Positions 31,908-40,668 of a stretch of DNA of 64,000 nt are shown here, one piece after another; position 1 is the stretch's first letter; every line of letters starts with the position of its first letter. The stretch lies in the NCBI GenBank assembly GCA_943355055.1, contig CALREA010000002.1, positions 1 through 64,000 of the forward strand, given 5' to 3'. A model generated the notes under the pieces. It saw only the letters and a program-made list of their open reading frames with translations. It ran no database searches and was not told the DNA's origin. Origin of the DNA: Candidatus Peribacteria bacterium. GTDB lineage: Bacteria; Patescibacteriota; Gracilibacteria; UBA1369; UBA12463. A program made the position numbers and the translations under genes.

Positions 31908-33599
31908 GTGCGCATGAAATTTAGAAGTCGTGTTATTTCGGGTATGAGTATTGGGCACAAGATTGGGTTCCCCACGATCAATGTGGAGGCGCCGGATTTG
32001 GGTGAGGATATGAAAGTTGGAGTGTATGCGGTTCGGGCGCGGGCGGTGGATCCTGAATTTGCCGAGTTGTTGCCGTGGTCGCCCGCGCTCATGCATTACG
32101 GTCCCAAACCTACCTTCGATGTTATAAAAATATACTGTGAGATTCATTTCCTGAGCTATCCTATTGAGGGCACACCCAAAGAATTAGAAGTTGAAATCAA
32201 AGGTCATATTCGTGGAGTGTCCAAATTCGACGGTCCGGAAAGTCTCGTTGCTCAGATGAATCGCGACAAAGTTTTTGCTCAAGAACGCTTTTTCCCTCAG
32301 ACAAAGGCCATAAAAACATCTCTCTATTCTTCACTTCTCCTGACCTATCACAAATTGAAGGCGATGGTTGCCGCATACTACTATGGATTTCCCGCACGCA
32401 AACTTCGTGTCATTGGTGTGACCGGAACAAACGGCAAGACGACCGTAGTGAATTTGATTACGAATGTACTTGTAGCGAGTGGAAAGAAGGTCGGCATGAC
32501 CTCTACGGTAAATTTTCGATTGGGCGACAAAACATGGATGAATGCAACGAAAATGTCTACACAGAGCCCTTTTTTCATTCAGAAATTTTTAAAACAGATG
32601 GTTGAAGAGGGATGTACGCATGCTGTTTTGGAAGTTACGTCGCACGCGCTCGTGCAGTCGCGAACGTGGGGTGTTGATTTTGATACCGTATTACTTACCA
32701 ATGTCACCGGAGATCATATTGAGTATCATGGCGGTTTTGCGGAGTATCAGGAGGCTAAATCACTTTTGTTTAAAAATCTTCTCGCTGGTCCACGAAAATC
32801 AGAGCGCGAACGTGTGTCTATTCTGAATGCTGACGATGCGAGTTTTATTGCCTTTGACCGGATTCCTTCGGAGAAAAAAATGACCTATGGATTACAGTCA
32901 GGCACATGCTTTGCGAGTGATGTGAAATTAGGGGCGGAAGGAACCGATTTTATGCTCCATACTCCTGCAGGCGAGATTGGCCTCCGTATGAATTTACCGG
33001 GCGTTCCCAATGTGTATAATGCGCTTTCTGTGGCGTGTGTTGCTTTGAGTGAAAATATTTCTTTGAATATTTTGAAAAAAGTTTTTGCTGAGACGGAGCC
33101 TGTTCCTGGCAGATATGAGCTCGTTCGGGAGGGTCAACCTTTTCACGTGGTTGTGGATTATGCGCACAATATTGATGCCATTAATGGCGTGTTAACGATG
33201 TATTCGGAGATCACGAAATCAATCGGTTCGAAATTGATTGTCGTGTTTGGAGCGACCGGAGGTGGCAGAGACAAGGCAAAAAGGCCTGTTATTGGAAAAC
33301 TTCTGGATCAGTATAGTGATGTTCTTGTTTTGACGAGTGATGATCCGTATGAAGAAGATGAGTGGGAGATTATCACGATGGTAAGCGAGGGCGTGACTCG
33401 CAACGAGGGCGAGAGGTACTGGAAAATTCCATCTCGCCGTGAGGCGATTCGTACTGCGCTTTTCGTGGCTGAAAAGAATGATATCGTCTTGATTGCCGGT
33501 AAGGGTGCCGAGCCGGTTCAGATGATTTATGGTCAGCGCAGGGATTGGGATGATAGGAAGGTGGTGAGGGAAGTACTTTCTATGCCGCCGAAAACTTGA
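31908..33599 (+). CDS. Riboflavin kinase domain fused to a MurE-like Mur ligase
   Basis: Unusual two-domain protein of 563 residues. Residues ~1-137 match the flavokinase half of RibF: GHKIGFPTINVE (PTxN Mg-ATP motif), VGVYAVRA, YGPKPTF, EIHFL with the likely catalytic Glu, and IRGVSKFDGPESLVAQMNRDK. From ~165 it is a Mur ligase: VTGTNGKTT, EVTSHALVQSRTWGVDFD, LTNVTGDHIEYHG, VVDYAHNIDAINGVL and GATGGGRDKAKRP. The usual MurE N-terminal UDP-binding domain is missing, its place taken by the kinase domain. Where DAP-adding MurE has DNPR this protein has DDPY, closer to the D(D,N)P(N,A) of Lys-adding enzymes. GTG at 31908 or ATG at 31914 may start it. It follows the Wzy-like gene by three bases. 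Domain calls are firm; linked function is unknown. Confidence 0.87.
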   Translation: MRMKFRSRVISGMSIGHKIGFPTINVEAPDLGEDMKVGVYAVRARAVDPEFAELLPWSPALMHYGPKPTFDVIKIYCEIHFLSYPIEGTPKELEVEIKGHIRGVSKFDGPESLVAQMNRDKVFAQERFFPQTKAIKTSLYSSLLLTYHKLKAMVAAYYYGFPARKLRVIGVTGTNGKTTVVNLITNVLVASGKKVGMTSTVNFRLGDKTWMNATKMSTQSPFFIQKFLKQMVEEGCTHAVLEVTSHALVQSRTWGVDFDTVLLTNVTGDHIEYHGGFAEYQEAKSLLFKNLLAGPRKSERERVSILNADDASFIAFDRIPSEKKMTYGLQSGTCFASDVKLGAEGTDFMLHTPAGEIGLRMNLPGVPNVYNALSVACVALSENISLNILKKVFAETEPVPGRYELVREGQPFHVVVDYAHNIDAINGVLTMYSEITKSIGSKLIVVFGATGGGRDKAKRPVIGKLLDQYSDVLVLTSDDPYEEDEWEIITMVSEGVTRNEGERYWKIPSRREAIRTALFVAEKNDIVLIAGKGAEPVQMIYGQRRDWDDRKVVREVLSMPPKT

Positions 33600-33604
33600 C
33601 AAAA

Positions 33605-33626
33605 TTTTCCGACCCGGGTCGGAAAA
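33605..33626. repeat. Perfect 22-bp palindrome between the Mur ligase fusion and truB
   Basis: TTTTCCGACCC followed by its exact reverse complement, no loop, core CCGACCCGGGTCGG. It starts six bases after the stop codon of the fusion gene. It could be a terminator on either strand (A/T runs flank the GC stem) or an operator for truB-wecA. Confidence 0.6.
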
Positions 33627-33674
33627 AAGTCTTGATTTTTCTTATGTATAAGCCATTTTATTTTTTATATTTCC

Positions 33675-34613
33675 TTGAGTCATCCCCATACAAATTCCAG
33701 TTCGACCAATGATTCCCACATTAGTGGATTCCTCGTTATAGATAAGCCATTTGGAGTGACCTCTTTCGATATCGTCTCGATGTGTCGGAAGGTATTTCAG
33801 ACGAAAAAAGTGGGACATAGCGGGACACTGGATCCTTTTGCTACCGGATTGCTTATTATTGCGTTTGGAGAGGCACTCAAGTTGTTGGAATTTCTTCCTG
33901 CCACTCCGAAAATTTATACAGGTGAGGGTGTGTTTGGTGCGACCTCTGATACCCTGGATCGAGAAGGAGTGATTGTGCAGCAGTATGACGACGAGATCGT
34001 ACGCAAGAAGGTGAGTCGTGAGCTTATTGAAAAAACGATATATCAGAACCTCCTCGGGAAGATTTTTCAGACGCCGCCGAAATATTCCGCTATCAAGATC
34101 GCCGGTGTTTCGGCGCATTATCGTGCACGCAGAGGTGAAAATATTGTTATGAAGCCTCGTCCTGCTGAGGTTTTTTTCTTTGATATTCCGACTTTTGATC
34201 CTCCGAATTTTATGTTTACCTGCTCTGTCGGTTCCGGAACGTATGTGCGAAGCTTAATTGATACGCTTGGTGAGCTCTTGGATGTTGGGGCTCATGTGGG
34301 TAGTTTGCGACGTGAGTCGATTGGGCCATTTTCGATAAAAAATGCACATACTATAGAGGAGCTTTCTCAACCCGACGTGAATGTTTCTACGTTTCTCCTT
34401 CCGCTCGAGGCAGGTGTATCAGAGCTTCAGCGAGTTGATATTTCCAGAGAGGATTATGTGCGCCTTGAGCATGGATTGCAGATTCATTTTCCGCCACAAA
34501 TTGATTCAACGCTCGGAGTATATGCGGCTTTTTTGCATGAAATATGCGTGGGTGTGCTTGAAGTCACCTCTGATAATGCGCTAAAATTCAAGAAGTTGCT
34601 CCATCGAACGTAA
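33675..34613 (+). CDS. truB: tRNA pseudouridine(55) synthase
   Basis: Makes pseudouridine-55 in the T loop of tRNAs. The core is plain: GFLVIDKPFGVTSFDIV, GHSGTLDPFATGLLIIAFG with the catalytic Asp, KIYTGEGVFGATSDTLDREG, TPPKYSAIKIAGVSAHYRARRG (PPxYSAxKxxGxxxYxxARxG type) and VGSGTYVRSLIDTLG. Length of 312 is usual. The only in-frame start is TTG at 33675; upstream a TGA closes the frame at 33633, and no ATG lies between. The wecA-like gene follows after seven bases. Confidence 0.95.
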   Translation: MSHPHTNSSSTNDSHISGFLVIDKPFGVTSFDIVSMCRKVFQTKKVGHSGTLDPFATGLLIIAFGEALKLLEFLPATPKIYTGEGVFGATSDTLDREGVIVQQYDDEIVRKKVSRELIEKTIYQNLLGKIFQTPPKYSAIKIAGVSAHYRARRGENIVMKPRPAEVFFFDIPTFDPPNFMFTCSVGSGTYVRSLIDTLGELLDVGAHVGSLRRESIGPFSIKNAHTIEELSQPDVNVSTFLLPLEAGVSELQRVDISREDYVRLEHGLQIHFPPQIDSTLGVYAAFLHEICVGVLEVTSDNALKFKKLLHRT

Positions 34614-34620
34614 TATATTT

Positions 34621-35682
34621 ATGAATTTTCTCTCTTTCTTTTCATCATCTTTTTTACTCGCCGGATTCACCGGATTTGTACTGACGTTTGTTTTGGTACT
34701 TGCGGCACTGCAATTTTTTCCGAAATTAAAGCTTATGGATCGGCCTGAGCGGTATGGACTTACGAGGGCGGCTATTCCGTATTACGGGGGAGTCACTATG
34801 TTCATTGTTTTTTTGATTTGTGTGTTTTTGTTTATACCTCTTACGAAACCTTTTATTGGAGTTCTCACTGCTTTGATACTCATTGTCGGTATGAGTTTTG
34901 CGGATGATCGATGGATGCTTCCGGCGAAATTTCGCTTGGTGGGTCAGGTGCTTGCCGCGCTCGTCGTCGTCGTTTCAGGTGTGGGGATTCGTTCCCTGAC
35001 CAGTCCGTTTGGGGGAGTTGTTTTGCTTGATCAGATTCAGTTTTCTTTTTTTGGAAGTGAAATCCTCCTTCTTGGCGCCATATTCACCATTCTCTGGATT
35101 GTATTCGTAGTGAATAGTATGAATTTTTTCGATGGGGTTCCGGGGCTTTTGAGTGGGGTGTCGTGTTTGGCATTTTTCGTGCTTTGTCTCTTGAGTTTGC
35201 GAGCAGGACAGGTGATTGATCAGACGCAGCTGATTTATATGAGTGCCATCTTGGCGGGTGTTACCGGGGCCTTTCTGATTTTTGATTTTCCCACGCCGAA
35301 AATATTGATGGGGGATACGGGGAGTATGTTTCTGGGGTTCCTGCTTGCGGTTTCGGCGATTTTCTCCGGAGGGAAGGTGGCGACGGTACTGATCGTCCTG
35401 GGATTTCCGCTTTTGGACGCGCTTTGGTCGATTATGCGGCGGGTTCTGAGCGGGCAATCGCCGTTCAAAGGTGATCTGAACCATCTCCATCATAAACTCC
35501 TCAGGAGCGGCTACAATGAGAGACAGGTTGTGTTTATCATGTATAGTGTTTCGGCTTTCTTTGGAGGCCTTACTCTCTTCCTGACCTCATTTCAAAAGAT
35601 GATTGCCGTTGGCGCAATAGTCTTTGCTATGATTTTGCTTAGTATTCTGCTATTTTTTCGGCGTAGACGAGCTAGTGCGTAA
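34621..35682 (+). CDS. Polyprenyl-phosphate sugar-1-phosphate transferase (WecA/TagO/MraY family)
   Basis: Transfers a sugar-1-phosphate from a UDP-sugar to undecaprenyl phosphate on the inner membrane face, starting lipid-linked glycan synthesis. About ten membrane segments are visible, with the cytoplasmic motifs FADDRWML (Mg-binding Asp pair), VNSMNFFDGVPGL, MGDTGSMFLGF and the HLHHKLLRSG His motif. The HxHH type points to WecA/TagO-like enzymes rather than MraY. Length of 353 is typical. It sits between truB and dnaG with short gaps. With the Wzy-like protein and ManC it supports production of a surface glycan. Confidence 0.92.
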   Translation: MNFLSFFSSSFLLAGFTGFVLTFVLVLAALQFFPKLKLMDRPERYGLTRAAIPYYGGVTMFIVFLICVFLFIPLTKPFIGVLTALILIVGMSFADDRWMLPAKFRLVGQVLAALVVVVSGVGIRSLTSPFGGVVLLDQIQFSFFGSEILLLGAIFTILWIVFVVNSMNFFDGVPGLLSGVSCLAFFVLCLLSLRAGQVIDQTQLIYMSAILAGVTGAFLIFDFPTPKILMGDTGSMFLGFLLAVSAIFSGGKVATVLIVLGFPLLDALWSIMRRVLSGQSPFKGDLNHLHHKLLRSGYNERQVVFIMYSVSAFFGGLTLFLTSFQKMIAVGAIVFAMILLSILLFFRRRRASA

Positions 35683-35693
35683 CATACCCATTC

Positions 35694-37487
35694 ATGGACT
35701 TGGTAGCCGACATTAAACAGCGACTCAGTATTGAGGACCTCGTGGGTCAGTATGTGACCCTGAAGAAGTCGGGGCGCAACTACAAAGCGCTCTGTCCTTT
35801 TCATAGCGAGAAGACACCGAGTTTTTACATTAGCGTAGAGAAACAGATTGCCTACTGTTTTGGATGTCAAAAGGGTGGCGATGTGTTTCAATTTTTTCAA
35901 GAAGTTGAAAATGCGGATTTCCCCACCGCGCTGAAGGCGCTCGCCGAGAAGTCCGGCCTCGACTATACCCAGTATCACGCGACGGAGCAGCGACATGGTC
36001 CGACGAAGGATGAGATTCGTAAGCTCGCGGATGTCCATGATATTGCCGTGACGTTTTTCGGAAATAACTTATGGGACAGCGCCGAAGGCGCAAAGGTTTT
36101 GGACTACCTTCGCGGAAGAGGCATGACTGATGAGACGATCAAGACGTGGAATATTGGCTTCTCTCCTGATTTTCCGGATGAGTTCTATCGCACCGCTCTT
36201 CAGGAAAAAGTTAGCAAGACTGAGCTAGTTGCGAGCGGGCTTGTCATTACCAAAGATACGGATGCTTCGAATGTATACGATCGTTTCCGCATGCGACTTA
36301 TGTTCCCCATACAGGATAGCCAGGGGCGGACGGTTGCGTTTGGTGGGCGGGCATTGAAGAAGGGGGTGGAGCCGAAGTATCTGAACTCACCCGAGACGGC
36401 CGCGTATAAAAAAAGCGAAATTCTTTATGGTTTGTTTCAGGCGAAAAATGCGATTCGGACGGCGCATTACGTCATTATGGTTGAGGGGTATATGGATCTG
36501 ATCGCCTGTCATCAGGCGGGGATTTGTGAGGCTGTTGCCACCTCTGGAACGGCACTTACTGGTGAGCATGCGAAAATTCTCAAACGCCTTACGGATACAT
36601 TTTATCTTTGTTTTGATAATGATAATGCCGGCTGGGAAGCGACAAAACGTGCTTATCTCGTTTTACAAGCGGTGGAGGCGAGCGTGCGCGTCGTGACGAT
36701 TCCGGACGGCAAAGATCCAGCCGATACGTTGAAAGTTTCCAAGGAGCCGTTCGTTGAGGCGATTGCCGGAGCTCGACCGTTCTTCGATGTGTATTTAGAT
36801 CGTGAAATTTCTGCGGTTACGCTTACTCCTGAGCGAACGCTTTTGATTCTCACCGAATCTCTTTCGTATATTCGGGCTGTCCAGAATAAAATTCTCCAGG
36901 ATATTTCCATTCGAGCATTGGCTGGCCGTCTTGGCGTGAAGGAGGTGGTGATTTATGATGAACTCAAACGAATATCTCAACAACAGAAATTCAAACCCCT
37001 CGACAAGCGCGCGATTGAACATCAACGTGAATCCATCTCGAACAATACCAATAATCAACTTCGCCGGCTTCGGCCAGAAGAGCTTATTCTTGTTTGCGCA
37101 CTGCAGGCTCCCACGAAAATTCCTGATTTTTTTAGCTCGCTCCACGAATCGGATTTTCCTGAGGATCTCCAGAAGATTTTTGTTGCGATGCGTGAGACCA
37201 TTATGAGAACGCAGGATTTGACGATGGAACACCTCGCGGAGGAACTGGATCCGCAGCTTCTCGCGAAAATTTCGTTCTATTCTGTCTACGGAGAGGCGAT
37301 GTACAGTGATGTATCACTTGAAATATTTGAAAAAGATGTTCAAACCGCTCTTGACAAGCTGCTTCAAAATCGTAAAAATGTCCAGCTAGAAGCCCTGAAG
37401 AGAATTATTAAAAGTTACCAGCAAGAAGGCAAAAAATCGGAGTTGATTGAGGCACTCGCGCAGCTCCGAGAAAAACTGAAAAGTTAA
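35694..37487 (+). CDS. dnaG: DNA primase
   Basis: Makes RNA primers for replication. The N-terminal CHC2 zinc finger is complete (CPFHSEKTPSF, YCFGCQKGGD). The core follows with RFRMRLMFPIQDSQGRTVAFGGRAL and PKYLNSPETAAYKKSEILYGLFQAK, then the Toprim fold (VMVEGYMDLIACHQAG, and the Asp motif FDNDNAGWEA). The last ~150 residues are the helicase-binding region, weakly conserved as expected. Length of 597 is normal. rpoD follows 30 bases later, the classic macromolecular-synthesis order. Confidence 0.97.
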   Translation: MDLVADIKQRLSIEDLVGQYVTLKKSGRNYKALCPFHSEKTPSFYISVEKQIAYCFGCQKGGDVFQFFQEVENADFPTALKALAEKSGLDYTQYHATEQRHGPTKDEIRKLADVHDIAVTFFGNNLWDSAEGAKVLDYLRGRGMTDETIKTWNIGFSPDFPDEFYRTALQEKVSKTELVASGLVITKDTDASNVYDRFRMRLMFPIQDSQGRTVAFGGRALKKGVEPKYLNSPETAAYKKSEILYGLFQAKNAIRTAHYVIMVEGYMDLIACHQAGICEAVATSGTALTGEHAKILKRLTDTFYLCFDNDNAGWEATKRAYLVLQAVEASVRVVTIPDGKDPADTLKVSKEPFVEAIAGARPFFDVYLDREISAVTLTPERTLLILTESLSYIRAVQNKILQDISIRALAGRLGVKEVVIYDELKRISQQQKFKPLDKRAIEHQRESISNNTNNQLRRLRPEELILVCALQAPTKIPDFFSSLHESDFPEDLQKIFVAMRETIMRTQDLTMEHLAEELDPQLLAKISFYSVYGEAMYSDVSLEIFEKDVQTALDKLLQNRKNVQLEALKRIIKSYQQEGKKSELIEALAQLREKLKS

Positions 37488-37517
37488 CGTTGGTTTTTTA
37501 TTTTTTTATCTCAAAGA

Positions 37518-38672
37518 ATGGCATCTCGAACCAGAAAATTCATTGTTCAGCCTACTGATGATCGCCTTGCTCAATTCTCAAAAGAAGTACAGGAATTAGT
37601 GCAAAAGGGTCGACAACAGGGTTTTATTACTCAGCCGGAGCTTCTCAAGGCTATGCCGAAGATTGAAGATGATCTCGTCCTTTTGGATGAAATCTATGCT
37701 TTGTTCCTTGATCTTGGCATTGACGTAATGGATCCAAAGGAGTCTGACTCACTTATTTGGAAAAATAACGAAGAAGCGAAAGTAGTCGATGCCGCTATCA
37801 AAAGTGTTGAGCCGAAAAAGGCAAAGGTTCAGCAGCAGACCGACATGAAGGAAATCGCGAACGACTCGATTCGTCTCTATCTTTGCGAAATCGGTAAGGT
37901 TGCCCTTCTCACCGGTAAGGAAGAGATTGATCTCGCACGACGCATTCGCAAGGGTGATCAGACCGCTAAATCTCGTCTTGCAGAAGCTAACCTTCGTCTT
38001 GTCGTCAGTATCGCGAAAAAATATATCGGTCGCGGACTCTCCTTCCTCGATTTGATTCAAGAGGGGAATATCGGGTTGTTTCGAGCGGTTGAGAAGTTTG
38101 ATCCGGATCGCGGATTTAAATTCTCCACCTATGCGACGTGGTGGATTCGTCAGGCTATTACTCGTGCTATTGCCGACCAGGCTCGTACGATTCGTATTCC
38201 GGTGCATATGGTTGAGACGATTAACAAGCTTACACATGCACAGCGACGTCTCGTTCAGGAACTTGGTCGTGAACCACTCGTAGAGGAAATTGCTGCTGAA
38301 ATGGATATGGATGTCAAAAAAGTTCGTCATATTTTAAAAATTTCCCAAGATATCGTCTCGCTCGAGGCTCCTGTTGGAACCGAGGAGGACAGCAAGCTTG
38401 GTGACTTTATCGAAGATGATGAAGCGCTTAGCCCTGCCGAGGCGACCAATAGACAACTTCTTAAAGAGAATATTCGAGAAATGCTCCAGTATCTCACTCC
38501 CCGTGAACGTAAAATTATCGAAATGCGTTTCGGCCTCATCGATGGCGTAGGTCATACGCTCGAGGAGGTAGGCAAGGAATTCAATGTCACCCGTGAGCGT
38601 ATTCGTCAGATTGAGGCAAAGGTTCTTCAGAAGCTCAAGGAGCACCCGACCAGCATCCGTATCCGTCCGTAG
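37518..38672 (+). CDS. rpoD: Primary sigma factor RpoD (sigma70)
   Basis: Directs RNA polymerase to housekeeping promoters. Region 1.1-like residues (~20-75, [21 protein letters not shown]) are followed by region 1.2 ([28 protein letters not shown]), 2 ([36 protein letters not shown], then [32 protein letters not shown]), 3 and 4 ([41 protein letters not shown]). There is no long non-conserved insert, so the length is a compact 384. The recognition helices are canonical, which agrees with the TTGACA/TATAAT promoters seen in the window. Confidence 0.98.
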   Translation: MASRTRKFIVQPTDDRLAQFSKEVQELVQKGRQQGFITQPELLKAMPKIEDDLVLLDEIYALFLDLGIDVMDPKESDSLIWKNNEEAKVVDAAIKSVEPKKAKVQQQTDMKEIANDSIRLYLCEIGKVALLTGKEEIDLARRIRKGDQTAKSRLAEANLRLVVSIAKKYIGRGLSFLDLIQEGNIGLFRAVEKFDPDRGFKFSTYATWWIRQAITRAIADQARTIRIPVHMVETINKLTHAQRRLVQELGREPLVEEIAAEMDMDVKKVRHILKISQDIVSLEAPVGTEEDSKLGDFIEDDEALSPAEATNRQLLKENIREMLQYLTPRERKIIEMRFGLIDGVGHTLEEVGKEFNVTRERIRQIEAKVLQKLKEHPTSIRIRP

Positions 38673-38714
38673 GTATTTTATTCATCTATTACTTATTTTT
38701 TATTTTTCACTGTT

Positions 38715-39248
38715 ATGGCAAAAATTATTAAGAAATCTACTAAAAAAAGTTCAGCTATAAGCGATGCTGTTGATCAGGCCGAGCATAAGGTCTTTATTTT
38801 AACCAAAGAAGGCTACGATAAGTTGGTTACCGAGCTTGATTATCTTAAGAATGTGAAGCGTCGCGAGGTAGCCGAGCGAATTCGCGAGGCGATCTCCTAC
38901 GGTGATTTGTCCGAGAATTCCGAATATGAGGACTCCAAGAATGAGCAGGCCTTTGTAGAAGGACGCATTATGGAACTCGAAGAGAAGGTGAAATTCGTGA
39001 AGATTATCGAAGACCACAAGAAAACGGCTTCAGTTCAATTGGGGAGCACCGTCAAGATCAAGAATACCAAGACGAAGGTTGATACGGAATTCATCGTTGT
39101 CGGTTCTACCGAGGCAGATCCACTCAATGGTAAAATATCCAATGTTTCTCCGGTTGGTTCATCACTTCTTGATCGACATGTCGGCGAGGTTGTGTCCGTT
39201 CATGCCCCTTCGGGAATTATAGAATATGAAATTATGAAGGTACAGTAA
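38715..39248 (+). CDS. greA: Transcription elongation factor GreA
   Basis: Rescues backtracked RNA polymerase by stimulating transcript cleavage. The coiled-coil domain carries the acidic tip in AISYGDLSENSEYEDSKNEQAFVEGRI, and the C-terminal domain has LGSTVKIKN, FIVVGSTEADP and ISNVSPVGSSLL. The first ~22 residues (IIKKSTKKSSAISDAVDQAEH) are a Lys/Ser-rich extension ahead of the usual start (KVFILTKEGYDKLVTEL). It follows rpoD by 42 bases and is followed by the PEGA gene after 15. Confidence 0.96.
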   Translation: MAKIIKKSTKKSSAISDAVDQAEHKVFILTKEGYDKLVTELDYLKNVKRREVAERIREAISYGDLSENSEYEDSKNEQAFVEGRIMELEEKVKFVKIIEDHKKTASVQLGSTVKIKNTKTKVDTEFIVVGSTEADPLNGKISNVSPVGSSLLDRHVGEVVSVHAPSGIIEYEIMKVQ

Positions 39249-39263
39249 CGGGTAATCCCTATT

Positions 39264-40304
39264 ATGCGATTTCCACTTCGTACTTTTCTAGCCTCTCTTT
39301 ACCGCATCGTTACCGTGCTGGCTTTTGTATTTTCGGCCACGGTCATTGTTTTTATGGCTTTTGGGTATACCTACAATCCTCTTGACCAAAAGATAGAGCA
39401 AACGGGCATCATTATCGTAAACGGGAGTAATCGTGATTTGAACATTCTTTTGGATGGTCAGGAAATTGCCAAGGCTCTTCCTGCGCGTATTTTGGGGGTT
39501 ACGGAGGGGTTTCACTCGCTTGAGGTTCGTAAACCCGGTTTTTTGCCGTTTCAGCTCGAGGTGAATGTTATCAATGGGTCAGTACGACGCGTTCCCTTTA
39601 TTCTTCTTGTCCCGGAGAATCCATCCAGTCTCTTCACGCGTTTTGCTGATCTTGGCACGGTCTTTCAGTCATCCCTCAAGGATATTTCTCTTGTTGGGGC
39701 TTCGAAAAACAGTTTGATTTTCAAACAGGGTGATATGTATTGGCATGTAGATCCGATTTCAAAAAAGAAAATCCGTATCAATGTTCCTAAGAATTTGACC
39801 GATATTGTAGCCGATCCTGACGCGAAGCGTCTTTATGGATTTTCAGGCAGTCTTTTGCGAACATTCTCGCTCCAGAACGAGAAGATCAAGCTGGATCATG
39901 AGGAGGAGTTTCCTTATACCCGTGATGGTCTTTCGTTTCTGCAGTTCACTCCTAGCTATCAACAGTTTCTCTTTATGCTCAATAGCGAGATAGTGAGTAT
40001 TACTCGCGGTACTAACGACAAAGTGAATTTTGTTACCCGTTTCGCGCAATCAATTCAGAAGCTTGTATGGTTCTACGATGTTAACCACTTTGTGGTGGGC
40101 GTCGCCAATCACATTCAATTTTGCGATGAGTCGTTTATTAATTGTTATATCCTTCATGATTTGCAAAAGGACGATAGTTTCGCCTTGGATTCTGAGGGTA
40201 TATATCTCTATCAATCAAAAGAAAAAATGGTTTCTTACTTCAAGCTGTTTAGCGGCGAGAGTACTTTTCTGTCGTATATTTTTTCTGAGCAGGTATCCCT
40301 GTGA
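39264..40304 (+). CDS. PEGA-domain membrane-anchored protein
   Basis: An N-terminal membrane helix (ASLYRIVTVLAFVFSATVIVFMAFGYTY) is followed by a PEGA domain (~45-115: TGIIIVNGSNRDLNILLDGQEIAKALPARI, GFHSLEVRKPGFLPFQLEVNV). PEGA domains occur in many candidate-phylum surface or lipoprotein-like proteins and are thought to bind other macromolecules. The remaining ~220 residues have repeated strand-turn units ending in phrases like GDMYWHVDP and LRTFSLQNEKIKL that may form a beta-propeller-like fold. It is the last gene of the truB-dnaG-rpoD-greA run and overlaps the convergent 139-aa gene by 56 bases. No function is known. Confidence 0.8.
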   Translation: MRFPLRTFLASLYRIVTVLAFVFSATVIVFMAFGYTYNPLDQKIEQTGIIIVNGSNRDLNILLDGQEIAKALPARILGVTEGFHSLEVRKPGFLPFQLEVNVINGSVRRVPFILLVPENPSSLFTRFADLGTVFQSSLKDISLVGASKNSLIFKQGDMYWHVDPISKKKIRINVPKNLTDIVADPDAKRLYGFSGSLLRTFSLQNEKIKLDHEEEFPYTRDGLSFLQFTPSYQQFLFMLNSEIVSITRGTNDKVNFVTRFAQSIQKLVWFYDVNHFVVGVANHIQFCDESFINCYILHDLQKDDSFALDSEGIYLYQSKEKMVSYFKLFSGESTFLSYIFSEQVSL

Positions 40305-40668
40305 CGTGATGAACTACGTGTTTGGAATATACTTTTTTGTACCGGTATAGCGCCTTTAGGAATGTATACGCCATGATAATCGCTGTTCCGTAAAGGATGA
40401 ATCTGGCTCCCAGTAGCGGAAATCGTTCGTATCGTCCAAAAAGATTACCTAGTATAAATGCCGCAAACCAATAGCAGGCAAAAGGCAAATTTCCAAATAA
40501 TTTTTTTAGAGGTTTGTCATCTCGTCCTTTCTTTTTCAGATAATATCTGATGCCAATCCCGAGTAACACCAAAAGAGCAGCTATAATCAGGAGTGGTATA
40601 TAGAACTTAAACGGACTTCCTGGAATCGGATGAAAGAAATATCTAATGAGATTTAGAACGATGTTCAT
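40249..40668 (-). CDS. Small membrane protein of unknown function (139 aa)
   Basis: Not recognised. Three or four hydrophobic segments are visible (FYIPLLIIAALLVLLGIGIRYYL, FACYWFAAFILGNLFG, FILYGTAIIMAYTFLKALY) with a basic C-terminal tail. I moved the start from 40728 to the ATG at 40668, which removes residues lying inside lgt; even so its first codons overlap the lgt 3' end by 26 bases. Its own 3' end overlaps the convergent PEGA gene by 56 bases. It is probably translated together with lgt. Overlaps at both ends make the gene less certain, but the hydrophobic periodicity argues for real coding. Confidence 0.6.
   Translation of the reverse strand: MNIVLNLIRYFFHPIPGSPFKFYIPLLIIAALLVLLGIGIRYYLKKKGRDDKPLKKLFGNLPFACYWFAAFILGNLFGRYERFPLLGARFILYGTAIIMAYTFLKALYRYKKVYSKHVVHHVTGIPAQKKYTTEKYSRR

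Noticed and set aside
33597-33599. Alternative genetic code with UGA read as glycine
   Set aside because: UGA ends several full-length conserved proteins (Mur ligase fusion, rel, PEGA protein), and no conserved protein needs UGA read-through.
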